6,433 nt of DNA from JBBQXK01 sp038251625 (GTDB taxonomy: Bacteria; Pseudomonadota; Alphaproteobacteria; Rhodobacterales; Rhodobacteraceae). The stretch covers positions 1-6,433 of the forward strand of contig JBBSBE010000182.1 of the NCBI GenBank assembly GCA_038251625.1, written 5' to 3'. The notes below the pieces were generated by a model that searched no databases, was not told the origin of the DNA, and saw only the letters and a list, made by a program, of their open reading frames with translations. Of this stretch, positions 1-6,233 are shown one piece after another. The translations under genes and the position numbers were made by a program. Numbering within the stretch: the first letter of the stretch is position 1; every line of letters begins with the position of its first letter.

Positions 1-228
1 CAGTTCCTCGCCGACGAGCGGAAAAAGGGCCGCTGGAAACCCACCGCAGGCTTCATCGCCGGGCGCACCGCGCCAAAGGGCCGCCGCATGGGCCATGCAG
101 GGGCCATCGTCGCGGGCGGCAAGGGTGACGCGGAATCGAAGATCGAGGCGATGAAGGCCGCCGGGATCGTGGTGGCCGAAAGCCCCGCGCATCTGGGGCA
201 GGCGGTGCAGGAAGCGATCAAGGGGTAG
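1..228 (+). CDS. sucD: Succinyl-CoA ligase (ADP-forming) alpha subunit, C-terminal part (5' end cut by window)
   Basis: The last 75 residues of SucD are present and end in TAG at 226-228. SucD with SucC interconverts succinyl-CoA and succinate, coupled to NDP phosphorylation, in the cytoplasmic TCA cycle. The visible segment holds the family's GFIAGRTAP stretch (codons 17-25) and MGHAGAIVAGGKG (codons 30-42). The His in GHAGA (codon 32, bases 94-96) matches the histidine that is transiently phosphorylated in the known enzymes. The C-terminal tail (ESPAHLGQAVQEAIKG) is the usual closing helix. Nothing is truncated other than by the window edge. sucC would be expected upstream. The next gene begins 5 nt after the stop, so co-transcription is likely. 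Identification is by recognised motifs and the sucA/sucB neighbours. Confidence 0.97.
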   Translation, partial: QFLADERKKGRWKPTAGFIAGRTAPKGRRMGHAGAIVAGGKGDAESKIEAMKAAGIVVAESPAHLGQAVQEAIKG

Positions 229-233
229 GGGGA

Positions 234-827
234 ATGCATCCAGCACAAGCCTTGGCGACGATTGCCCTGTGCCTTGCGACTTCGCCGCAGGCGCGGGGGC
301 AGGCTGTCGGCGACTTGGCAATCTGCAGCGATGCGACACTTCCGACCGCAGGAAGGGTGGCCGAACTTGAACGACGCGGCTGGGTCGATTGCCAATCGAC
401 TGTGCCGAAGGCCGATTTCTTGCAAGCCGTCGATTTTCTCGGTGTCGTCGATCCGACAGACCTGCCCGCGCAGCGGACGCTGTTTGACCGCATCGCAAGC
501 CGAGCGCGGACCATCGGTCCGAGCCTCGACGGAGCCGTCATGTGCCTTCGCTCTGTCCGCGCGCTTGTTGGCACCTCGAAGGACGGCCGGCCGACCTGCC
601 TGTTCACCAGCGCCGAGCCACAATTCGATGCCTTTGTCGGTGCAATGTCGTTGAAAGCTGACGAGGCGGTCGGTCACAAGCGATCACTCCGTCTGCGCAG
701 ACCTGATGTCCGGATCAGCGCCTATGAGTTCGCTGAGGAGTGGCGACCGGGCTTTGAACTCGCTGGAGGCACAATGTTCGTTGCCTATTTCATCAACAAA
801 GACGTGTCTGCAGAGGTATCCCCATGA
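234..827 (+). CDS. Hypothetical, probably exported cysteine-containing protein between sucD and sucA
   Basis: The product is 197 aa and I do not recognise its family. The first 24 residues form a short hydrophobic stretch (ALATIALCLATS) followed by small residues (QARGQA), consistent with a Sec signal peptide cleaved near residue 24. The n-region lacks a basic Lys/Arg, so this is only moderately convincing. The predicted mature part has four cysteines (residues 31, 53, 104, 122), which could form two disulfides in the periplasm (inference). No membrane segment, enzyme motif or repeat is visible. The ATG lies 5 nt after the sucD stop; an AGGGG at 221-225 gives a plausible ribosome site. The TGA overlaps the sucA ATG (ATGA, 824-827), which argues that the frame is real and coupled to sucA. 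GC is about 60% in six lines counted, below sucA and sucB, suggesting weaker constraint or later acquisition. Confidence 0.8.
   Translation: MHPAQALATIALCLATSPQARGQAVGDLAICSDATLPTAGRVAELERRGWVDCQSTVPKADFLQAVDFLGVVDPTDLPAQRTLFDRIASRARTIGPSLDGAVMCLRSVRALVGTSKDGRPTCLFTSAEPQFDAFVGAMSLKADEAVGHKRSLRLRRPDVRISAYEFAEEWRPGFELAGGTMFVAYFINKDVSAEVSP
812..816 (+). promoter_or_regulatory. Ribosome binding site of sucA
   Basis: AGAGG lies 7 nt before the ATG at 824, inside the coding sequence of the upstream small gene. It supports the 824 start and, with the ATGA overlap, translational coupling of the two genes. Confidence 0.6.
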
Positions 828-3778
828 CCGAACACTCCCCCGACACCTTCGCCGCCCAATCCTTCATGGACGGCGCGAATGCCGATTACATCGACCAGCT
901 TCAGTCCCGCTATGCGCAGGACCCCGCTTCCGTCGATGCGGAATGGGCCAGTTTCTTCAAATCCCTGGGCGAGACAGAGCTTGACGCCAAGCGCGCCGCC
1001 GCTGGCCCCTCCTGGGCGCGCGCCGACTGGCCGCCGATGCCCTTGGACGAGCTGACCTCCGCCCTCACCGGCGAATGGCCAGTGGCGAAAGAGGCAAAGG
1101 CCGCAACCCAGAAGATCGCCGCCAAGGCGGAAGCCACCGGCACCCCCGTCAGCGAAGACGCGATCAAGCGCGCCGTGCTCGACAGCATCCGCGCCATCAT
1201 GATCATCCGCGCCCATCGCATCCGTGGCCACCTCGCCGCCGATCTCGATCCCCTTGGCATGCGCGAAACCGCGAACCACCCCGAGCTCGACCCCCGCTCC
1301 TACGGCTTTGACGACGCCGACATGGACCGCCCGATCTTCATCGACAACGTCCTCGGCCTGCAATTCGCTTCTATGCGCGAGATCATGGAGATCGTGCGCC
1401 GCACCTACTGCGGCACCTTTGCGCTGCAATACATGCATATCTCCGATCCCGAACAGGCGGCCTGGCTGAAGGAACGGATCGAAGGCTACGGCAAGGAAAT
1501 CGCCTTCACCCGCGAGGGCCGCAAGGCAATCCTGAACAAGCTTGTCGAGGCGGAAGGGTTCGAGAAATTCCTCCACGTCAAATACATGGGCACCAAACGC
1601 TTCGGCCTTGATGGCGGCGAGGCGCTGATCCCCGCGATGGAGCAGATCATCAAGCGCGGCGGCAACCTCGGCGTGCGCGACGTGGTGATCGGCATGCCGC
1701 ACCGGGGGCGTCTGTCGGTTCTGGCCAATGTGATGCAGAAACCCTATCGCGCGATCTTCAACGAATTTCAGGGCGGCAGCTTCAAGCCCGAGGATGTGGA
1801 TGGCTCGGGTGACGTGAAATACCACCTCGGCGCCTCATCCGACCGCAGCTTTGATGGCAACACGGTTCATTTGTCGCTGACCGCCAACCCCTCGCACCTC
1901 GAGGCGGTCAACCCGGTCGTGCTGGGCAAGGTGCGTGCAAAACAGGACCAGATGAACGATCCCGACCGCCATCAGGTGCTGCCGATCCTTCTGCACGGCG
2001 ATGCGGCCTTCGCGGGGCAGGGGGTCGTGGCGGAATGTTTCGGCCTCTCCGGCCTCAAGGGCCACCGCACCGGCGGCACGATGCATATCGTCGTCAACAA
2101 CCAGATCGGCTTTACCACCGCCCCGTCCTTCTCGCGCTCTTCGCCCTATCCCACCGATATCGCCCTGATGGTCGAGGCGCCGATCTTCCACGTCAACGGC
2201 GACGACCCCGAGGCCGTGGTCCATGCCGCAAAGGTGGCCACCGAATATCGCCAGAAGTTCCACAAGGACGTGGTGATCGACATCTTCTGCTATCGTCGCT
2301 TCGGCCATAACGAGGGGGATGAACCGATGTTCACAAACCCCGCGATGTACACAAGGATCAAGAAGCAGAAGACGACGTTGCAACTCTACACCGATCGCCT
2401 TGTCCGCGACGGCCTGATCCCCGAGGGCGAGATCGAGGATATGAAGGCCGCCTTTCAGGCCCGGCTGAACGAAGAGTTCGAAGCGGGGAAGAACTTCAAG
2501 CCCAACAAGGCCGACTGGCTGGATGGCCGCTGGTCCGGTTTCGACCGCGAGAAAGAGGATTATCAGGCGGGCCAGACCGCGCTGGACCCCGATACCATGG
2601 CCGAAGTGGGGGCCGCACTGACCCGCGTGCCCGAAGGGTTCGACCTGCACAAGACCGTGGGGCGTCTTCTCGAGGCCAAGAAGGCGATGTTCGATACCGG
2701 CAAGGGCTTTGACTGGGCCACGGCCGAGGCGCTGGCGTTCGGGTCGCTTGCCACCGAAGGCGTGCCCGTCCGCCTCTCCGGTCAGGATTGTACGCGCGGC
2801 ACCTTCAGCCAGCGCCATTCCGCCTTCGTCGACCAGTCGTCGGAAGAACGCTACTACCCGCTCAACCACATCCGCATGGGGCAGTCGCGGTATGAGGTCA
2901 TCGATTCCATGCTGTCGGAATATGCCGTCCTTGGCTTCGAATACGGCTACAGCCTTGCCGAGCCGAATGCCCTGGTGATGTGGGAGGCGCAGTTCGGCGA
3001 TTTCGCCAACGGCGCGCAGATCATGTTCGACCAGTTCATCAACTCGGGCGAATCCAAATGGCTGCGCATGTCGGGCCTCGTGTGCCTCTTGCCCCACGGC
3101 TACGAAGGGCAGGGGCCGGAACACTCTTCCGCACGGCTTGAGCGGTTCCTGCAGATGTCGGCCAATGACAACTGGATCGTCGCGAACTGCACGACACCCG
3201 CCAACTACTTCCACATCCTGCGCCGCCAGATCCACCGCACCTTCCGCAAGCCGTTGATCCTGATGACGCCGAAATCGCTGCTGCGGCACCCGATGGCGGT
3301 GTCGGACGCGGCCGAATTCACCACCGGGTCGTCCTTCCACCGCGTCCTCTGGGATGATGCGCAGAAGGGCCACAGCGATCTGACCCTGAAGCCCGACGCC
3401 GACATCAGGCGCGTCGTCATCTGTTCCGGCAAGGTTTACTACGACCTTCTGGCCGAGCGCGACAAGCGCGGCGCGGATGACGTGTACCTTCTGCGGCTGG
3501 AACAGTTCTACCCCTTCCCCGCGCTCAGCCTTGTCAAGGAACTCGAACGCTTCAAGGGGGCCGAGGTTGTGTGGTGCCAGGAAGAGCCCAAGAACCAGGG
3601 CGGCTGGACCTTCGTGGAACCCAACCTCGAATGGGTGCTCACCCGCATCGGTGCCACCCACAGCCGTGCCCGCTATGCCGGACGTGCCGCCTCTGCCTCG
3701 CCCGCGACGGGCCTTGCAAGCCGGCACAAGGCCGAACAAGAGGCGCTCGTGAACGACGCCCTCACCCTTACCGCCTGA
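824..3778 (+). CDS. sucA: 2-oxoglutarate dehydrogenase E1 component (thiamine diphosphate dependent)
   Basis: SucA decarboxylates 2-oxoglutarate and reductively succinylates the lipoyl group of SucB; it is the rate-limiting part of the cytoplasmic 2-oxoglutarate dehydrogenase complex. The product is 984 aa, somewhat longer than the 933 aa of E. coli, with extra residues around 50-110 (Ala/Lys-rich linker). Order of parts: N-terminal segment SFMDGANADYIDQL (13-26), likely for E2/E3 contact; the first thiamine-fold domain with IGMPHRGRL (289-297, active-site His293), VKYHLGASSD (331-340), the cofactor/metal motif HGDAAFAGQG (391-400) followed by NNQIGF (425-430), and RRFGHNEGDEP (491-501); then the pyrimidine-binding transketolase domain with RGTFSQRH (658-665), EAQFGDFANGAQ (721-732) and LPHGYEGQGPEHSSARLERF (756-775); and a C-terminal domain with RLEQFYPFP (891-899) and QEEPKNQGGW (919-928). 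All expected motifs are intact. The start is supported by AGAGG 7 nt upstream. sucB follows 17 nt after the stop. Confidence 0.99.
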   Translation: MTEHSPDTFAAQSFMDGANADYIDQLQSRYAQDPASVDAEWASFFKSLGETELDAKRAAAGPSWARADWPPMPLDELTSALTGEWPVAKEAKAATQKIAAKAEATGTPVSEDAIKRAVLDSIRAIMIIRAHRIRGHLAADLDPLGMRETANHPELDPRSYGFDDADMDRPIFIDNVLGLQFASMREIMEIVRRTYCGTFALQYMHISDPEQAAWLKERIEGYGKEIAFTREGRKAILNKLVEAEGFEKFLHVKYMGTKRFGLDGGEALIPAMEQIIKRGGNLGVRDVVIGMPHRGRLSVLANVMQKPYRAIFNEFQGGSFKPEDVDGSGDVKYHLGASSDRSFDGNTVHLSLTANPSHLEAVNPVVLGKVRAKQDQMNDPDRHQVLPILLHGDAAFAGQGVVAECFGLSGLKGHRTGGTMHIVVNNQIGFTTAPSFSRSSPYPTDIALMVEAPIFHVNGDDPEAVVHAAKVATEYRQKFHKDVVIDIFCYRRFGHNEGDEPMFTNPAMYTRIKKQKTTLQLYTDRLVRDGLIPEGEIEDMKAAFQARLNEEFEAGKNFKPNKADWLDGRWSGFDREKEDYQAGQTALDPDTMAEVGAALTRVPEGFDLHKTVGRLLEAKKAMFDTGKGFDWATAEALAFGSLATEGVPVRLSGQDCTRGTFSQRHSAFVDQSSEERYYPLNHIRMGQSRYEVIDSMLSEYAVLGFEYGYSLAEPNALVMWEAQFGDFANGAQIMFDQFINSGESKWLRMSGLVCLLPHGYEGQGPEHSSARLERFLQMSANDNWIVANCTTPANYFHILRRQIHRTFRKPLILMTPKSLLRHPMAVSDAAEFTTGSSFHRVLWDDAQKGHSDLTLKPDADIRRVVICSGKVYYDLLAERDKRGADDVYLLRLEQFYPFPALSLVKELERFKGAEVVWCQEEPKNQGGWTFVEPNLEWVLTRIGATHSRARYAGRAASASPATGLASRHKAEQEALVNDALTLTA

Positions 3779-3783
3779 CGCTT

Positions 3784-3789
3784 AGGAGA
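3784..3789 (+). promoter_or_regulatory. Ribosome binding site of sucB
   Basis: AGGAGA ends 6 nt before the ATG at 3796. It fixes the sucB start against a much longer in-frame reading that would run back to about 3571 inside sucA. Confidence 0.85.
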
Positions 3790-3795
3790 TTTCAG

Positions 3796-5019
3796 ATGAC
3801 CGATGTAATGGTGCCTGCCTTGGGCGAAAGCGTCAGCGAGGCGACCGTCGCCACCTGGTTCAAGAAGCCCGGTGATGCGGTGGCGCAGGATGAGATGCTG
3901 TGCGAACTGGAAACCGACAAGGTGTCGGTCGAGGTGCCCAGCCCCGTCGCGGGCGTGCTGGCCGAGATCCTTGCCCCCGAAGGTGCGACCGTGGCCGCCA
4001 ACGCGCGCCTTGCCATCGTGACGGAAGGGGCCGCAGCCCCGAAAAAGGCCGAGGCGCCCAAGGAAACGCCCAAAGAGGCCCCGAAGGAAGCGCCGAAAGC
4101 CGCCCCCGCGCCCGCCGCGGCGAAGGACGTGGAAGACGCGCCCTCCGCAAAGAAGGCGATGGCAGAGGCTGGCCTCAGCCGCGATCAGGTTACAGGATCC
4201 GGCCGCGACGGCCGCGTGATGAAGGAAGACGTGGCCGCCGCCAAGGCCGCGCCCGCGCCCGCTCCCGCCTCCGCACCAGCCCCCGCCGCCCCCCGCGCGC
4301 CCGTCCCCGCCGACGATGCCGCCCGCGAGGAACGCGTCAAGATGACCCGCCTGCGCCAGACCATCGCCCGCCGCCTCAAGGACGCACAGAACACCGCCGC
4401 GATGCTGACCACCTACAACGAGGCCGACATGTCGGCCGTCATGGGCTTGCGCAACGAATACAAGGACGCGTTCGAGAAGAAGCACGGCGTGAAACTCGGC
4501 TTCATGTCCTTCTTCGTGAAGGCCTGCGTCCACGCGCTGCACGAAGTGCCCGAGGTCAACGCCGAGATCGACGGCACCGACGTCATCTATAAAAACTACG
4601 TCCACATGGGCGTGGCCGTCGGCACCCCGAACGGCCTCGTGGTGCCGGTCGTGCGCGACGCTGATACGATGGGCTTCGCTGCCATCGAGAAAAAGATCGC
4701 CGAACTTGGCTTGCGCGCCCGCGACGGCAAGCTTTCCATGGCCGAAATGCAAGGGGGGTCGTTCACCATCTCGAACGGCGGCGTCTATGGCTCGCTGATG
4801 TCCTCCCCCATCCTCAACCCCCCGCAATCCGGCATCCTCGGCATGCACAAGATCCAGGACCGCCCGGTGGTCGTCGGCGGCCAGATCGTGATCCGCCCGA
4901 TGATGTACCTCGCGCTTTCCTACGATCACCGGATCGTGGACGGGAAGGGGGCGGTGACGTTCCTCGTGCGGGTGAAGGAAGCGCTGGAGGATCCGCGCCG
5001 GTTACTGATGGATTTGTGA
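3796..5019 (+). CDS. sucB: Dihydrolipoyllysine succinyltransferase, E2 of 2-oxoglutarate dehydrogenase
   Basis: SucB accepts the succinyl group from SucA on its lipoyl arm and transfers it to CoA; it also forms the core of the complex. The product is 407 aa, the usual length. The lipoyl domain (about 2-77) opens with DVMVPALGESVSEATV and carries the lipoylated Lys42 in ETDKVSVEVPSP. A Pro/Lys/Glu/Ala linker (80-112) follows, then the E1/E3-binding domain (about 113-148, PSAKKAMAEAGL ... GSGRDGRVMKEDV). A second Pro/Ala linker (149-172) leads to the catalytic domain (about 178-407). That domain has TTYNEADMS (205-213), typical of succinyl rather than acetyl transferases, SFTISNGGVYGSLMSSPILN (322-341), and the active-site DHRIVDG (377-383) with His378 and Asp382. 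There is one lipoyl domain only. The ATG at 3796 is chosen for its AGGAGA site and because it starts exactly at the lipoyl domain. Confidence 0.99.
   Translation: MTDVMVPALGESVSEATVATWFKKPGDAVAQDEMLCELETDKVSVEVPSPVAGVLAEILAPEGATVAANARLAIVTEGAAAPKKAEAPKETPKEAPKEAPKAAPAPAAAKDVEDAPSAKKAMAEAGLSRDQVTGSGRDGRVMKEDVAAAKAAPAPAPASAPAPAAPRAPVPADDAAREERVKMTRLRQTIARRLKDAQNTAAMLTTYNEADMSAVMGLRNEYKDAFEKKHGVKLGFMSFFVKACVHALHEVPEVNAEIDGTDVIYKNYVHMGVAVGTPNGLVVPVVRDADTMGFAAIEKKIAELGLRARDGKLSMAEMQGGSFTISNGGVYGSLMSSPILNPPQSGILGMHKIQDRPVVVGGQIVIRPMMYLALSYDHRIVDGKGAVTFLVRVKEALEDPRRLLMDL
4057..4104 (+). repeat. Four 12-nt tandem units encoding a PKEA-type linker in sucB
   Basis: Residues 88-103 of SucB read PKET, PKEA, PKEA, PKAA, encoded by four consecutive 12-nt units that begin CCC or CCG. 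Third positions vary between units, so the repeat is old or kept at protein level. It lies in the flexible linker after the lipoyl domain, where Ala/Pro-rich stretches let the lipoyl arm swing. Confidence 0.75.
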
Positions 5020-5023
5020 TGGG

Positions 5024-5044
5024 AGGGCGGGGGGATCCCGCTCT
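5024..5044 (+). terminator. GC-rich hairpin just after sucB; possible attenuator or processing site
   Basis: AGGGCGGG (5024-5031) can pair with CCCGCTCT (5037-5044), including one G-U pair, around a GGGAT loop. It begins 5 nt after the sucB stop. No run of T follows, so it is not a canonical intrinsic terminator; it could slow transcription, mark an RNA 3' end or stabilise sucAB mRNA. The GC drop of the following region starts at its right side. Confidence 0.35.
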
Positions 5045-5120
5045 GACCATATGCACCGCTAAATACTTGGCGCATCATCTCGCCATCATAAGTACGACGA
5101 GAGTAATTTGTGGAGGAATC

Positions 5121-5125
5121 GGAGG
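5121..5125 (+). promoter_or_regulatory. Strong Shine-Dalgarno supporting a TTG start at 5131
   Basis: GGAGG is followed after 5 nt by TTG at 5131, in frame with the low-GC gene. The upstream in-frame GTG at 5110 has only a weak purine patch (GAGAG) before it. The site therefore favours the shorter protein, starting at SENLAKSEV. Confidence 0.5.
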
Positions 5126-5130
5126 TCAAA

Positions 5131-5535
5131 TTGTCAGAGAATCTTGCCAAGAGCGAAGTTGTCGTCGCTCGAATTCTTCAGCATCTAATGGATCAAGGAC
5201 TGCAGAACGTTGGCATTGTTTCGTTCAACGACCTGAAGCTTGACCAGGACTATGAGATATTTTTTGGTGGATGCTTTAAGTGGTTGATTTCTGAAGGGTT
5301 GGTTCGCGTCGGTAACGTCGTGGAATTGTTGAACGGGACATTTCGCGCAATTAATCCAGTTTTGACTGCGAAGGGATTGGCGATCTTGGGGAAAACTCTA
5401 CTGATTGAAAACGAAGAAACTACCGTTGCTCTCGTCGTTAGGGAAACCTCTAAAGGAAACTCTTCCTATGGTGGAGTGGGAGATTTTTTAGGTAGTGTCT
5501 TGGGTGGCTTTACGAAATCTCTGGGCTCAGGATGA
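5131..5535 (+). CDS. Low-GC hypothetical protein with winged-helix-like pattern
   Basis: The product is 134 aa from TTG 5131, or 141 aa from GTG 5110. I cannot assign a family. The first two thirds look like a winged-helix domain: a helix (KSEVVVARILQHLMDQG), a second helical stretch (DYEIFFGGCFKWLISEGLVRVG), a short hairpin-like segment (VVELLNGTFRAI) and a closing helix LTAKGLAILGKTL, a phrase common at the end of small winged-helix proteins such as the YjcQ type. The C-terminus is Gly/Ser-rich (GGVGDFLGSVLGGF). No enzyme motif or membrane span is seen. GC is about 45% over 5041-5520 against about 67% or more in neighbours, with G above C on this strand, so recent transfer is likely. A DNA-binding or phage/mobile-element origin is an inference from fold pattern and composition only. 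An inverted repeat begins 11 nt after its stop. Confidence 0.7.
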   Translation: MSENLAKSEVVVARILQHLMDQGLQNVGIVSFNDLKLDQDYEIFFGGCFKWLISEGLVRVGNVVELLNGTFRAINPVLTAKGLAILGKTLLIENEETTVALVVRETSKGNSSYGGVGDFLGSVLGGFTKSLGSG

Positions 5536-5545
5536 CGAAGCAACC

Positions 5546-5614
5546 CGTAGGGTGCGCATTCATGGCGCACCACTCCCTCACCACCCAAGTTGCGCCATGA
5601 ATGCGCACCCTACG
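5546..5614. repeat. Perfect 24-bp inverted repeat with 21-nt loop and nested palindromes
   Basis: The left arm 5546-5569 (starting CGTAGGGTGCGC) is the exact reverse complement of the right arm 5591-5614 (ending GCGCACCCTACG). The spacer is 5570-5590. The left arm is also near-palindromic within itself: GGTGCGC (5551-5557) can pair with GCGCACC (5565-5571) around ATTCATG, and the right arm has a shorter version of the same. The DNA could form one long hairpin or two small ones. There is no T-run, so it is not a classic terminator. It resembles dispersed REP- or MITE-like intergenic palindromes; that is recollection of the general type, not a search result. It lies between the low-GC gene and the next operon gene. 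Confidence 0.9.
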
Positions 5615-5634
5615 CAACCTCATGGACCCTCCCC

Positions 5635-5868
5635 ATGCAACTCCTGATCCAATCCCCCACCCCTTACACCGCCCTCAAACCCACTCTCGACGCCGAGGCG
5701 GAAAACCTCTCCGATGCAGGCCTCACCACCCTGCAAATCTGGCACGTCACCCCCACCGGCACCGCCATCCTCTTCGAGGTCGCGCATGAGCCGAAGGCGA
5801 AAGACTGGCTGGCCAGGCAATCTGCCCTCGGCCACGCCCTCACCGCCACCTTCCTGAAAACGGTCTGA
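5635..5868 (+). CDS. Small conserved-looking protein, 77 aa, predicted ferredoxin-like alpha/beta pattern
   Basis: The family is not recognised. The sequence suggests beta (QLLIQSP), helix (ALKPTLDAEAENLSDAG), beta (TTLQIWHVT), beta (GTAILFEVAH), helix (KAKDWLARQSALG), beta (ALTATFLKTV), that is a beta-alpha-beta-beta-alpha-beta order as in small ferredoxin-like folds. No metal-binding Cys, signal peptide or membrane segment is present. ATG 5635 is preferred; a longer frame back to a TTG at 5590 would be encoded by the right arm of the inverted repeat and is unlikely. The ribosome site is weak (GGA at 5624-5626). Codon use is strongly C-rich and native-like, in contrast to the gene upstream. 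It ends 2 nt before the next ATG, so the two are probably coupled. Function is unknown. Confidence 0.75.
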   Translation: MQLLIQSPTPYTALKPTLDAEAENLSDAGLTTLQIWHVTPTGTAILFEVAHEPKAKDWLARQSALGHALTATFLKTV

Positions 5869-5870
5869 CC

Positions 5871-6233
5871 ATGCCCGATCCCGCCGACCTCCCCGCCCTC
5901 GAACGCGCCATCTGGCACGCCGCCACCCATTACGACCCCACCTTCATGGCCCGCACCCTCGCCCCCGATTTCGTCGAATTCGGCCGCGCCGGGCGGCTCT
6001 ACCCGCGCGCGGAACTCCTCGCCGCCCCGAACGTGGCCGAAGGCGTTGAAACCGTGCTCCACGATGTCGCCGTCCGCCCCCTCTCCGCCACCATCGCCCT
6101 CGTCACCTGCGTCTCCGAAGTCCGCTACCCCAGCCGCACCGAATGGAGCCTGCGCTCCACCCTCTGGGATTGCGCCTCGGGCTCGTGGCAGGCGCGGTTC
6201 CACCAAGGCACCCCCTGCGAGGCAAAGACATGA
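5871..6233 (+). CDS. NTF2-like / DUF4440 (SnoaL-type) family protein
   Basis: The 120-aa product matches the small cone-shaped NTF2-like fold known as DUF4440. An N-terminal helix (PALERAIWHAATHYDPTFMA, 8-27) leads to the hallmark LAPDFVEFGRAGRLYPRAEL (30-49). Alternating strands follow, including VLHDVAVRPLSATIALVTCV (62-81) and EWSLRSTLWD (91-100), and the closing WQARFHQGTP (106-115). Members of this superfamily are enzymes, binding proteins or immunity-like proteins, and the sequence does not say which applies. There is no signal peptide, so it is likely cytoplasmic. It starts 2 nt after the preceding stop without a clear Shine-Dalgarno, which suggests translational coupling. Its TGA overlaps the next ATG (6230-6233). 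Fold assignment is fairly sure; role is not. Confidence 0.85.
   Translation: MPDPADLPALERAIWHAATHYDPTFMARTLAPDFVEFGRAGRLYPRAELLAAPNVAEGVETVLHDVAVRPLSATIALVTCVSEVRYPSRTEWSLRSTLWDCASGSWQARFHQGTPCEAKT

Noticed and set aside
785..1825. Long minus-strand open frame opposite the sucA 5' part, and a longer one at 1835-3739
   Set aside because: These are antisense shadows caused by high third-position GC in sucA; the + strand frame has full family motifs.
3571..3795. An N-terminal extension of sucB back into the sucA coding region
   Set aside because: The open frame exists, but the AGGAGA site and the exact start of the lipoyl domain fix the start at 3796; the extension is a shadow of sucA.
3673..4929. 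Minus-strand 418-codon frame opposite sucB
   Set aside because: It is a His/Gly-rich low-complexity translation typical of a reverse shadow of a GC-rich gene; sucB is certain on the + strand.
5067..5094. Promoter for the low-GC gene (TTGGCG at 5067-5072 with TAAGTA at 5089-5094, spacing 16)
   Set aside because: Both boxes match sigma-70 consensus poorly, so it is not reported as a feature.
5016..5243. 75-codon frame starting at the sucB stop and running into the low-GC gene
   Set aside because: It overlaps the better-supported frame with the GGAGG site, has no recognisable pattern and ends without relation to neighbours.
5021..5633. GGGAGGG (5021-5027) and CCCTCCC (5627-5633) as terminal inverted repeats of an inserted element
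   Set aside because: Seven bases of simple G/C-rich sequence match easily by chance in this genome, and no target duplication is visible.
5590..5634. A 15-residue N-terminal extension of the 77-aa protein from TTG 5590
   Set aside because: It would be translated from the right arm of the inverted repeat and has no ribosome site; ATG 5635 begins directly at the first predicted strand.
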